Source: a bacterium (GTDB taxonomy: Bacteria > Latescibacterota > UBA2968 > GCA-2709665). From it: a stretch of 8,198 bases of DNA. The stretch is taken from positions 1 through 8,198 of the forward strand of contig JAQCGA010000153.1 of the NCBI GenBank assembly GCA_027619145.1, written 5' to 3'. Below are positions 1 to 7,065 of the stretch, piece after piece. A program made the translations under genes and the position numbers. Every line of letters starts with the position of its first letter. Position 1 is the stretch's first letter. The notes beneath the pieces are model-generated. The model made no database searches. It was not told the DNA's origin and saw nothing but the letters and a program-made list of their open reading frames with translations.

Positions 1-638
1 AGAAAATCTTTTGCGTGGGCGTGTACAACGTGTTTTGCAAGTTTTCGGGTGGCTTCAATGTGGTCTTCGCCGAAGACAACTTTGAAGTTGGTGAAGTCGA
101 TGTTGACGCCGAAGTTCTTGCGGTTGACAAGTTCCACGAGGTGTGCGGTCTGGGATGTGCGCCCCAGGAGACGGCCGTGGTTTTCTACGCCAACCCGGAT
201 GTCCATCGTGGCGGCCGCATCTGCGATTTCGGCCATGCTGTGTGCGATGCGTTCCAGGATGTCGTCCACGTCCGGTTCTTCTGAATCTTTGGGGAGTGAG
301 GTCCGCGGATCCAGGCGCACTGTGTTGGCACCCAAGATGCGGGTGGTTTCAAGGCGGCGGATGCAAAGGTCGATGGCTGCCCGATTTGCTGCCTGGTCAT
401 AGACTGCGAAGTCGCTATCCAGAGCATGGCAGGAGAATGTAAGACCAGTTTTGTCGGCAATACTTCTGGCTTCTCTGGCCTGTTCTATTTCATCTTGTTG
501 CGGATCCCAATAGCGGGAGAGTGGCTCAAAACATTCCGCTTCTGTTTGTTCGCCAACGAATTCGATGGCGTCGAAGAGGGTGAGTTCACCCGCATTGATG
601 AGGGCATTAAAGCAGTAGCTACATACGCCTGTTTTCAT
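1..638 (-). CDS. Sugar phosphate isomerase/epimerase-like TIM-barrel protein (C-terminus beyond window)
   Basis: The frame is open from an ATG at 638 to the window edge, giving the first 212 residues with no stop, so the C-terminus is missing. It starts MKTGVCSYCF, as is typical of the xylose isomerase-like (AP endonuclease 2) TIM-barrel superfamily. Residues 148-155 read RVGVENHG, with likely metal ligand E152. NIDFTN at 179-184 supplies D181, and HAHAKDF at 206-212 supplies H207. These are the usual strand-end metal and substrate positions of the fold; a final Glu would be expected in the missing part. A Shine-Dalgarno AAGGA lies 8 nt before the ATG. The gene is 28 nt downstream of the RraA-like gene and is probably its operon partner. 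Known relatives isomerise or epimerise sugars, sugar acids or inositol derivatives; the substrate here is unknown. The fold is confident, the reaction is not. Confidence 0.85.
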   Translation of the reverse strand, partial: MKTGVCSYCFNALINAGELTLFDAIEFVGEQTEAECFEPLSRYWDPQQDEIEQAREARSIADKTGLTFSCHALDSDFAVYDQAANRAAIDLCIRRLETTRILGANTVRLDPRTSLPKDSEEPDVDDILERIAHSMAEIADAAATMDIRVGVENHGRLLGRTSQTAHLVELVNRKNFGVNIDFTNFKVVFGEDHIEATRKLAKHVVHAHAKDF

Positions 639-666
639 AGTGTGTTCCTTGTCTGCGAAGAGGGTT

Positions 667-1398
667 CTACTTTCGGGTAACACGTTCGCTCAGAGCTTTG
701 ACCATCTGCCCACATTCAGCGCGTGCTTCTGCCAGGCTGTTGGGTGTCGCTTTGCCGCTGCGGAGGTGATTGAGTACGACGTCTTCGGCTGCTACGAGTT
801 CTGCGCTGGCCTGGGCTACCTCGGATGCGATGTCGTGCGGAATGGTGGTGACCCCATTGCAGTCGCCGTGAAGAAGGTCGCCGGGGTAAATGGTGATGCC
901 GCCGACGCTGACAGGTACGTGGATGGATAGGGTATGGCAATATCCGTGTGCACAGATAGCGCCGTTGCTGAAGGCCGGAAAACCGATGGCCCGGACCTGG
1001 TCCAGGTCTCGTGCGGCTCCACTGGTTATGAGGCCGGCAGCCCCGAAGGTTTTGTAGGTTGTGCACATGACTTCGCCGAATGTGGCCGCTTTGGCGGGAT
1101 CGTCCAGATCCTGAAAGACGACGACGGGTGGGCCCGGAATTTCAGCGAAGGCGGCTACCTGTCTGTCTATGCTGGAATAGACGTCACCTTCTGCAGGAGG
1201 TGCATCGGAACGGAAGGTCGCTGTAGCGGCATATCCGACGGTTGGCGGCATTTCCGGGAAGCAGGCTTTGATGCGGCTGTCCATATACCCGGTGTTACGC
1301 GGGCGGACGTTAAATACCTCAATGACGTTGCAAATGGTGGGGGTGTCGTATTTGCCCAAAAGGGTGAGGTCTTCCTGGGAAAGCTGTGGGATGCTCAT
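667..1398 (-). CDS. RraA-family aldolase/decarboxylase-like protein
   Basis: This 243-aa protein belongs to the RraA / 4-hydroxy-4-methyl-2-oxoglutarate (HMG) aldolase family. The signature segment GAAGLITSGAARDLDQV at 119-135 carries the R130-D131 pair, which in characterised aldolases binds substrate and metal. GDLLHGDCNGVTTIP at 173-187 matches the second conserved block around D179. The GEV at 108-110 lies in the equivalent active-site loop. Family members cleave HMG or related 2-keto acids to pyruvate, or decarboxylate oxaloacetate, using a divalent metal. RraA itself regulates RNase E, but its place in a catabolic operon favours an enzyme that releases pyruvate from a sugar-acid intermediate (inference). 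The start is supported by AGGAG 7 nt before the ATG. The gap to the lyase gene upstream is 42 nt. The family is certain; the substrate is not. Confidence 0.9.
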   Translation of the reverse strand: MSIPQLSQEDLTLLGKYDTPTICNVIEVFNVRPRNTGYMDSRIKACFPEMPPTVGYAATATFRSDAPPAEGDVYSSIDRQVAAFAEIPGPPVVVFQDLDDPAKAATFGEVMCTTYKTFGAAGLITSGAARDLDQVRAIGFPAFSNGAICAHGYCHTLSIHVPVSVGGITIYPGDLLHGDCNGVTTIPHDIASEVAQASAELVAAEDVVLNHLRSGKATPNSLAEARAECGQMVKALSERVTRK

Positions 1399-1440
1399 GG
1401 CTGAACTCCTGGATAAAAAGGTGAAATGGTTTGGATCAGG

Positions 1441-3447
1441 TCAGCTTGATGCGAGTTGTTTTTCGTTGACTGTCAGGTCGTTGCCACCGGAGATTCGGTG
1501 AGTGAGAACTGTGTTTTTTCTGGTCCGGACGTGGGCAAATTCGGCGCTGGTTCGGATATTCTGGAATTCAACGGTTTTTTCTGGTCCGGCTGTGAGGATG
1601 GTGTCTGTGGTATTCCCCCAGTGTATGGCGAGGGCGCAGCCATCAGCTGATCCCTGGGTTACTATTTCTGGGGCGGGTTCTCCTGCGCGGTAGGGAACCA
1701 GTGCGACGATACAGAAGAGGGGGTCCCAGAACCAGTCATAGCGAAGGCGGGGGTGATCGAAGAAGGTCTCTTCTTTCCACCGACCGGGCCAGGGGGTGAC
1801 AATCTGGACATCACAGCGGTTACCCTGTTTGGCGCCGATTAACGTAAAACGGGTGCGTTGTCGTTCGACCTGGTTTTCCGGATGTGTGTGTAGCAACCAG
1901 GAGAGGAGGGCACGTTCCAGATTATGAAAGAGAAAGCGGTCCGACACGATGAGGGCCTGAGGTGCACCGTCTTCTCCAGGCAGGCAGAGGACCCGGCGGG
2001 TGAAGCGGGTTGCGCAGTTGTAGCTTTGACCGGCTTCGGATTCGATGTAGGGGAAATCGGTGTCCAGGTCCAGATGCCGGATGCCGTCTTCGGTGACCTG
2101 TCCGCGGTGCTGCATCTCGCCGTGTACCAGGGGCAGGTTGTGGGCTTCACCCAATGCGCCAAGGCGGAGGACCTCGGTGGTACCGGAGAGGGGTTCCAGG
2201 GCATACCCCGAGTCGATGGCGAAGGATTCGCCGAGTGCGTGCAAAGCGAACTGGTTGCGATCTGCCTGGCGGTGACCACCGGCAGGGAAGACGTCGCAGA
2301 GGAAAGAGAGAAAGAAGTCGTCCTGCTTCCAACCGGAACGGATGTCTACCAATCCCCGGTTTCGAAAGTGTTTCTTTTTAGGTATGTCGCTGGTTTCTGG
2401 GGGAATGGGGGCGATGGACGGGTCGTAGTAGAGGAGGTATCGGGTGACGGTGTCTCCCCAGGCGTAATCGGGTGCCTGCCAGAGAGAGCCGTCCGAAGGT
2501 GGTTTGTCAATGGATTGCCAGAGCCACTGCGCCAATCCACTTTTTTGTTCGGCTGCAACGAGCGCAAGCCATTCAACATGGAATTGGTCGGTGCAGTCGT
2601 TGAGAATGTTGGGTCTGCCCGTAGAGGGTATGAGTTCGTGTACCAGGCCGTGAACAAACAGTTGCCAGGCTTCGTGATCGACAACTTCGCGGTCTCCACA
2701 GCGGGCAAGTGCAAGAACAAAGGGGGCCATAAAGTGCACTGTGGCACCCCCGTAGGCCGGGCCTTCGTAAAAGGCACCGTCGCCATCGTGGCCTTTTTCC
2801 AGGAAGAGAATGCAGCGGCGTTTGGAAAGTTTCATCGCGCGGCTGAATCGATCGTCATCCAGGATGTCCATGGATCGAAGGACCATGGAGAGCAGGCCCA
2901 GGCCGAAAAGGCCAATGGCGGCCATGTTGGAATCCGGACGTTTTTCTTCGGGATCGGGAGGGTCATTCAGGGTATAGTCGATGAATGGGATCAGGTACGT
3001 GCCGAAGCGGGCCTGTTCTTCCGGGGAGAACGAGGGGCGCAGCAGGTCCAGGCCAATGGCAAGATTTAATGAGCTGACGCCGGCGTCCAGGCAGTTGTCC
3101 CGCCAGGTGCGATAGGGTTTGCCGTAGTTGGTACCGCCACAATTTTCTACGATGCGATGTTCTACGATGGTTTCGAGGATGTTGCGGGCTTCAACGGCGT
3201 AGCGTTTGTCCAGCAGGATGCCGCCGAATGCGAGGGTTTCGATGGCTTTGGACAGGACCCGACCGCCGGAACGGGTGGTCCAGAATTCGGATTTCCGTTC
3301 TTCGTAATCAATATGCGATTCGCTTTTGGTATCCAGGAGGGCATCACACGCCACCTGCAGGTTTTTTTTAAGAGAGGCGGCAATGGGGTCGGGGTTGGTT
3401 TTGTGGCGTTCGAGCGATGGGCTGAAGAGGTTTTCTACGGGATTCAT
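1441..3447 (-). CDS. Heparinase II/III-like polysaccharide lyase family protein
   Basis: The 668-aa protein has the two-part layout of heparinase II/III and alginate lyase-like proteins. An alpha-helical toroid spans about residues 60-340, with N174 in the SNMAAIGLFGLG block and DGDGAFYEGPAYGG at 221-234. A beta-sandwich follows from about 365 to the end. The family hallmark is GGHRQADRNQFALHALGE (390-407) followed by AIDSGY (410-415). A second block, AHNLPLVHGEMQ (435-446), resembles the HNTxxVDG-type motif. Relatives cleave uronic-acid-containing polysaccharides by beta-elimination. No signal peptide is visible: the N-terminus MNPVENLFSPSLERHKTNPD is polar. The protein may therefore be cytoplasmic and act on imported oligosaccharides. 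An AAGGA 8 nt before the ATG supports the start, and the Nudix gene stops 20 nt upstream. Family membership is clear, but lyase activity and substrate are inferred; some relatives are uncharacterised or inactive. Confidence 0.88.
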   Translation of the reverse strand: MNPVENLFSPSLERHKTNPDPIAASLKKNLQVACDALLDTKSESHIDYEERKSEFWTTRSGGRVLSKAIETLAFGGILLDKRYAVEARNILETIVEHRIVENCGGTNYGKPYRTWRDNCLDAGVSSLNLAIGLDLLRPSFSPEEQARFGTYLIPFIDYTLNDPPDPEEKRPDSNMAAIGLFGLGLLSMVLRSMDILDDDRFSRAMKLSKRRCILFLEKGHDGDGAFYEGPAYGGATVHFMAPFVLALARCGDREVVDHEAWQLFVHGLVHELIPSTGRPNILNDCTDQFHVEWLALVAAEQKSGLAQWLWQSIDKPPSDGSLWQAPDYAWGDTVTRYLLYYDPSIAPIPPETSDIPKKKHFRNRGLVDIRSGWKQDDFFLSFLCDVFPAGGHRQADRNQFALHALGESFAIDSGYALEPLSGTTEVLRLGALGEAHNLPLVHGEMQHRGQVTEDGIRHLDLDTDFPYIESEAGQSYNCATRFTRRVLCLPGEDGAPQALIVSDRFLFHNLERALLSWLLHTHPENQVERQRTRFTLIGAKQGNRCDVQIVTPWPGRWKEETFFDHPRLRYDWFWDPLFCIVALVPYRAGEPAPEIVTQGSADGCALAIHWGNTTDTILTAGPEKTVEFQNIRTSAEFAHVRTRKNTVLTHRISGGNDLTVNEKQLASS

Positions 3448-3467
3448 GGGACGTTTCCTTGTGGGTG

Positions 3468-4232
3468 TTATTCACGGTCCAGGTCTGGAGGCAGAAAGAT
3501 TTCGTGCCGACTGGGATCAGAATAACCTTCGACAACAGTGGGAACCACGCCAGGCGTTTTCAGGGCGGCCTGTACGATGGTTCGATTAAAGGTATGTACA
3601 AATTCGGATTGAAGATATTCGTTGACAGGCATCCAGAGACATTGTTCGATTTCGGATTCCTGAATGGTGACTTCGTGGGTGATCGGGTGAAGCCTGCAAA
3701 CAAAATAGATGTCTGACTTTCCGTATCGGTACCCGTGCCAGTGCCGGAAACAAACCAGACCTTCAAATTGAGTTTGGACGCCGGTTTCTTCTTGGATCTC
3801 TCGGACAACGCATTCTGCCAGATGTTCTCCGGGGTGGAGCGCACCGCCTGGGAGTTTATAGGAAGGTGTGTTGCTGCGCCGGTGTTTTTCGGAAACGACG
3901 AGAAGTTCGTTTTTCTTATTTAAGACGACTCCGCCTGCGCCAATATAGTGGGTGGCGTAGGAAGGTATGAAAGCATCTTTCTGGATGCTGAGGGTGAGCA
4001 TCAGATACTTTTCACCGCTGTGGTGGAAGGTGAAGCCAGCTTCTACAGCGATTGAGATAAGTGCAGAGAGCTGGATGGGAATTTCGAGCCAGACCACGGC
4101 GTAGGCTTCCGCTTGCCATTTCTGGATAGACTCTGCAAGTGATTTGTGGAATATTGTCGGGTCTCCAGGGAGGTTCTCCGTGTTGACCACGACGCCGTTG
4201 AACGGGTTGACTGTATGGTCTAGAATGTGCAT
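3468..4232 (-). CDS. Nudix hydrolase with N-terminal pre-Nudix domain (NUDT6-like)
   Basis: The 254-aa protein has a complete Nudix box at 130-152: G130, E136, then R144-E145-I146-Q147-E148-E149-T150-G151-V152. This matches GX5EX7REUXEEXGU, so catalysis of a nucleoside diphosphate-X type hydrolysis is possible. The first 95 or so residues form a separate module in which FTFHHSGEKYLMLTL (67-81) leads into IPSYATHYIGAGGVV (89-103). This arrangement resembles the pre-Nudix plus Nudix layout of eukaryotic NUDT6 and plant relatives. It is the first gene of the leftward operon, preceded by AGGAG 8 nt before the ATG. Its role beside sugar-catabolic enzymes is unclear. It could hydrolyse a nucleotide sugar, NADH or an ADP-sugar, or act as a sensor. 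The C-terminal 30 residues after the Nudix fold (from PTVVEGYSDP) have no recognised function. Confidence 0.9.
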   Translation of the reverse strand: MHILDHTVNPFNGVVVNTENLPGDPTIFHKSLAESIQKWQAEAYAVVWLEIPIQLSALISIAVEAGFTFHHSGEKYLMLTLSIQKDAFIPSYATHYIGAGGVVLNKKNELLVVSEKHRRSNTPSYKLPGGALHPGEHLAECVVREIQEETGVQTQFEGLVCFRHWHGYRYGKSDIYFVCRLHPITHEVTIQESEIEQCLWMPVNEYLQSEFVHTFNRTIVQAALKTPGVVPTVVEGYSDPSRHEIFLPPDLDRE

Positions 4233-4341
4233 TCGGCCTTCTCCTGTGATTCAATCTATATGTTGTCCGGATGGGAGCACCCGGAGGTCGAAGCCCTGCA
4301 TGTCCACGCCACCCTGGCCGTTCTGGACGCGTACGCTGACT

Positions 4342-4370
4342 ATAGTACAGAAGGTGTGCGGTCGAAGCAA
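4342..4370 (-). promoter_or_regulatory. Candidate promoter for the leftward operon
   Basis: On the minus strand, TTGCTT (4370-4365) is separated by exactly 17 nt from TACTAT (4347-4342). The -35 matches the sigma70 consensus at three positions and the -10 at four. It lies about 110 nt upstream of the Nudix start codon, inside the divergent intergenic region, where an operon promoter is expected. The match is weak and rests on spacing and position; activator dependence would be plausible. Confidence 0.35.
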
Positions 4371-4397
4371 GGGGATTGTGGTGTGAGGATGTTTTGC

Positions 4398-4426
4398 TTG
4401 ACACAACGGGGGGGGCGGTCGATATT
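4398..4426 (+). promoter_or_regulatory. Candidate sigma70 promoter for the PLP enzyme/M20 operon, with G8 spacer tract
   Basis: A perfect TTGACA (4398-4403) is followed after 17 nt by GATATT (4421-4426), which matches four of six consensus -10 positions. Transcription would start near 4433, leaving a leader of about 65 nt before the start codon at 4498. The spacer contains eight consecutive G residues (4408-4415), which could change spacing if the tract slips. This is the best promoter match noticed in the divergent region. Confidence 0.55.
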
Positions 4427-4485
4427 GTCCGGCGTGAAAAATGGCGGATTTGAGATGGAAAGCTGGCAGTGTTCATACGGAAAAC

Positions 4486-4490
4486 AGGAG
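4486..4490 (+). promoter_or_regulatory. Ribosome binding site that fixes the PLP-enzyme start
   Basis: AGGAG sits 7 nt before the ATG at 4498. The same frame is open from an ATG at 4441, but that codon has no comparable ribosome binding site. Protein similarity also begins at MGSIYEQLG, so the downstream ATG is chosen. Another ATG at 4494 is out of frame and probably not used. Confidence 0.75.
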
Positions 4491-4497
4491 ATCATGT

Positions 4498-5697
4498 ATG
4501 GGAAGTATTTATGAACAACTGGGAATTCAGACCATTGTGAATGCAGCGGGCCCAGTGACGAGGTTAAGCGGGTCGATTATGCCGCCGGAGGTAGCCGATG
4601 CAATGCGAGAGGCTTCGCAGCATTGTGTGGATATTGCAGAACTGCAGGCCTGGGCTGGCGGTGTGATTGCGGAACATACCGGGGCAGAGGCTGGGTATGT
4701 CACATCTGGTGCGGCTGCAGGGCAGTTGCTGGGAATTGCGGCGTGTGTGGTGGGTCTGGATCCGGGCAAGATGAACCGGTTGCCGGATACCGCAGGGATG
4801 AAGGACGAAGTGATTATGCCTCGCAGCCATCGGAATTTTTACGACCATGCAATACGAGCCGTAGGCATAAAGCTGGTGGAGGTGGGGATTGCGGATCGGT
4901 TCAGTGGTGCTGGGGTGCGAGATACGGAGGCGTGGGAAATAGCAGATGCGATTACGGAACGGACGGCCGCGGTCGCTTACGTCGCCCATGCGCATTCGCG
5001 TCCGTCGCTTTTCGAGGTGGTGCGGGTTGCGCATGAAAAAGGTGTGCCGGTGGTTGTGGATGCAGCGGGCCAGCTTCCGCCTCAGGCAAATTTGAAACGG
5101 TTTATTGCAGAAGGTGCGGACCTGGTCTGTTTCAGCGGAGGGAAGGCGTTGCGGGGGCCACAGAGTTCGGGGATTTTGTGCGGAAAACGGGAGCTGGTTT
5201 CTTCTGTGGCGTTGCAGCACCTGGACCAGGACGTGTACTGGGATTTGTGGAATCCACCTCCATCGCTCATTGACAAAGGCCAACTTCCCGGAGCGCCCCA
5301 GCACGGAATTGGACGGCCGTGCAAAGTGGGAAAAGAGGAGATCGTTGGGCTGATTACCGCCTTGCGGTTGTTTGTGGAAGAAGGCGATGAGGTGCGGAGG
5401 GTACGTTGGGAAGAATCTATTGTTGCGCTGGCGAAAGCCCTTGAAGGACTTCCTCATGTCCGAATTGAGAAGGTGGTGAATCCGGGGCGACCGGTGCCCA
5501 TGCTGCGGCTGGTGCTGGACGAAGAGAGTGCGGGCGTGACGGCCGTGGACCTGGTACAGAAGCTGATGTTGGGAAGCCCTTCTGTTCACGTGAGTACAGG
5601 AGAGGTGTACGAGGGGGTTTTGATTTTTAGCCCCATGTGTCTTCGGGAAGGCGACGTGGAGAAGATTGCAAAGCGGCTTGGTGAAGTTCTTCAATAA
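4498..5697 (+). CDS. SelA/DgaE-like PLP-dependent enzyme (aminotransferase class V fold)
   Basis: With the start at 4498 the product is 399 aa. Its N-terminus MGSIYEQLGIQTIVNAAGPV resembles the SelA-like group that includes D-glucosaminate-6-phosphate ammonia-lyase (DgaE). GYVTSGAAAG (67-76) is the cofactor phosphate loop. VVVDAAGQLPP (185-195) carries D188, which pairs with the pyridine nitrogen. CFSGGKALRGPQ (211-222) carries K216, the expected Schiff-base lysine. It lacks the N-terminal extension usual in true L-seryl-tRNA(Sec) selenium transferases, and no other selenocysteine gene is in the window, so SelA function is unlikely. Relatives remove ammonia from amino-sugar acids or act on related 2-amino acids. 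The next gene follows after 17 nt, so the two are probably co-transcribed. Fold and cofactor are confident; the ammonia-lyase role is inferred. Confidence 0.88.
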   Translation: MGSIYEQLGIQTIVNAAGPVTRLSGSIMPPEVADAMREASQHCVDIAELQAWAGGVIAEHTGAEAGYVTSGAAAGQLLGIAACVVGLDPGKMNRLPDTAGMKDEVIMPRSHRNFYDHAIRAVGIKLVEVGIADRFSGAGVRDTEAWEIADAITERTAAVAYVAHAHSRPSLFEVVRVAHEKGVPVVVDAAGQLPPQANLKRFIAEGADLVCFSGGKALRGPQSSGILCGKRELVSSVALQHLDQDVYWDLWNPPPSLIDKGQLPGAPQHGIGRPCKVGKEEIVGLITALRLFVEEGDEVRRVRWEESIVALAKALEGLPHVRIEKVVNPGRPVPMLRLVLDEESAGVTAVDLVQKLMLGSPSVHVSTGEVYEGVLIFSPMCLREGDVEKIAKRLGEVLQ

Positions 5698-5714
5698 ATG
5701 AGGGAGGTCTGAAC

Positions 5715-7061
5715 ATGGATGTGGACTGGGATGTGGCTGGGCAGGAGGCTGTGGCCTGGCTGCAGGCTCTGGTACGTTTTGATACGACAAACCCGCCAGG
5801 AAACGAGCTGGAGCTGGTTCAATATATGAGTGGTGAATTAAAAAAAGAAGGGCTTGCACCAGAGGTGCTTCAGTCTGTGCCGGAACGGGCGAACCTGGTG
5901 GTTCGGTTGAAAGGGGATGGGTCTGAGCGGCCCGTTTTGTTGCTGTCTCATCTGGATGTGGTGCCTGCAGAGCCGGACAAATGGACACATCCACCGTTTG
6001 CGGGTGAGGTGGCAGATGGGTATGTATGGGGGCGTGGGGCGATTGATTCCAAGCTGACGGCGGCGGTGGGTTTGCAGGTATTGCTTCTGTGTAAGCGGAT
6101 GGGACTGCCGCTCAAACGAGACCTGGTATTGGTGGCTGCGGCAGACGAAGAAGTGGGCGGTGTGCACGGGGCGCAGTGGCTGGCGGAGAATCATCCGGAA
6201 GTGTTTGATGCAGAATACGGGATTAACGAGGCGGGCGGGTTTGCGTTGTTGATTGACGGAAAGCCCGTGTACACATGCCAGGTAGGGGAAAAGGGAAGTG
6301 CGGAGGTCGATCTGGTAGGACGTGGGCGGCCGGGGCATTCTTCAGTGCCGCATGACGAGAATGCCATTTTCTTTCTGGCCAGGGCACTGGAGGCGCTGGG
6401 ACGGCAGAAAATGCCACATCAAGTAACTCCCAGCGTGCGTGCGTTTTTTGAGGAAGCTGCAAAGGCGCAGAAAAACCCGGAGGTAGGAGAATTGTTGCGG
6501 GCTGTGCTGGACCCGGCAAGGTGCGATGCGGCGCTGGAGAAGTTGCCTGTGAACGAGGCCACGCGGTTGATGTTTGATGCGATGGTGCGCAATACGTGTG
6601 CGCCTACCTTGCTGGAGGCGGGTGTGAAGCGAAACGTGATTCCTTCACAGGCGACGGCCGGGTTAAGCGGGCGGCCGCTGCCGGGTATGGATGAGGAAGC
6701 GTTTCTTCGGGAGGTTCGGCAGATGGCAGGAGACAGTGTGGCCTGCGAACTGGGAAAGGCGTTTCGGCCGGGTACGGAGTTTGAGCATCGAACGCCTCTG
6801 TTTGAGGCCATTCAGGCGTCTATGGCCCGGTTCGATCCAGAAGGGGTTGTGGTGCCGTATATGCAAACGGGTGGGACGGATGCGCGATTCTTGAGAGACC
6901 GTGATATTCAGGTGTACGGATTTATCCCGATGCGATACGAAGAGGGCGAGGAGTTCTTCGAGCTTTGTCACGGACACGACGAACGAGTGTCTGTAGAAAA
7001 TGTAAAATTTGCTGTACAGGTGTTGTTCGACGTGGTGTGCCGGTTGAACGGAGTGTCTTGA
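5715..7061 (+). CDS. M20-family metallopeptidase/N-acyl-amino-acid hydrolase-like (CPS1/PM20D1 type)
   Basis: The 448-aa protein carries all expected di-zinc M20 positions. H79 and D81 lie in LLSHLDVVP, and D111 in WGRGAIDSK is the bridging ligand. The catalytic Glu is in DEEVGG (144-149), E172 is in INEAGG, and H419 is in CHGHDERV. GRGRPGHSSVP (202-212) starts the lid/dimerisation domain inserted between the two halves of the catalytic domain. The long WTHPPF stretch and EKGSAEVDL are typical of the CPS1/PM20D1-like branch, which hydrolyses N-acyl amino acids or dipeptides. There is no signal peptide, so it is probably cytoplasmic. AGGGAGG 7 nt before the ATG supports the start. In this operon it could remove an N-acyl group or cleave a peptide-like bond before the PLP enzyme acts (inference). 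Family assignment is secure. Confidence 0.92.
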   Translation: MDVDWDVAGQEAVAWLQALVRFDTTNPPGNELELVQYMSGELKKEGLAPEVLQSVPERANLVVRLKGDGSERPVLLLSHLDVVPAEPDKWTHPPFAGEVADGYVWGRGAIDSKLTAAVGLQVLLLCKRMGLPLKRDLVLVAAADEEVGGVHGAQWLAENHPEVFDAEYGINEAGGFALLIDGKPVYTCQVGEKGSAEVDLVGRGRPGHSSVPHDENAIFFLARALEALGRQKMPHQVTPSVRAFFEEAAKAQKNPEVGELLRAVLDPARCDAALEKLPVNEATRLMFDAMVRNTCAPTLLEAGVKRNVIPSQATAGLSGRPLPGMDEEAFLREVRQMAGDSVACELGKAFRPGTEFEHRTPLFEAIQASMARFDPEGVVVPYMQTGGTDARFLRDRDIQVYGFIPMRYEEGEEFFELCHGHDERVSVENVKFAVQVLFDVVCRLNGVS

Positions 7062-7065
7062 ACGG

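Noticed and set aside
934..1404. A 156-codon plus-strand frame over the RraA-like gene.
   Set aside because: It is the antisense shadow of a conserved gene, with no domain.
1513..1519. A-AAA-AAC slippery heptamer in frame near the 3' end of the lyase gene, suggesting programmed -1 frameshifting.
   Set aside because: It is only about 25 codons from the stop, the alternative tail has no recognisable content, and no downstream stimulatory structure was apparent.
1924..3069. A 381-codon open frame on the plus strand opposite the lyase gene.
   Set aside because: It is fully antisense to a gene with clear family motifs, has no recognisable domain, and such frames are common opposite genes with this codon bias.
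4263..4432. TTGTCCGG occurs twice in the divergent region (4263-4270 and 4425-4432), possibly as operator half-sites.
   Set aside because: Eight-base direct repeats are expected by chance here; they are 162 nt apart and not palindromic.
4564..5994. A 476-codon open frame on the minus strand opposite the PLP enzyme and the M20 start.
   Set aside because: Its composition is extreme (rich in His, Pro, Arg and Gln), it has no motif, and it crosses two well-supported sense genes.
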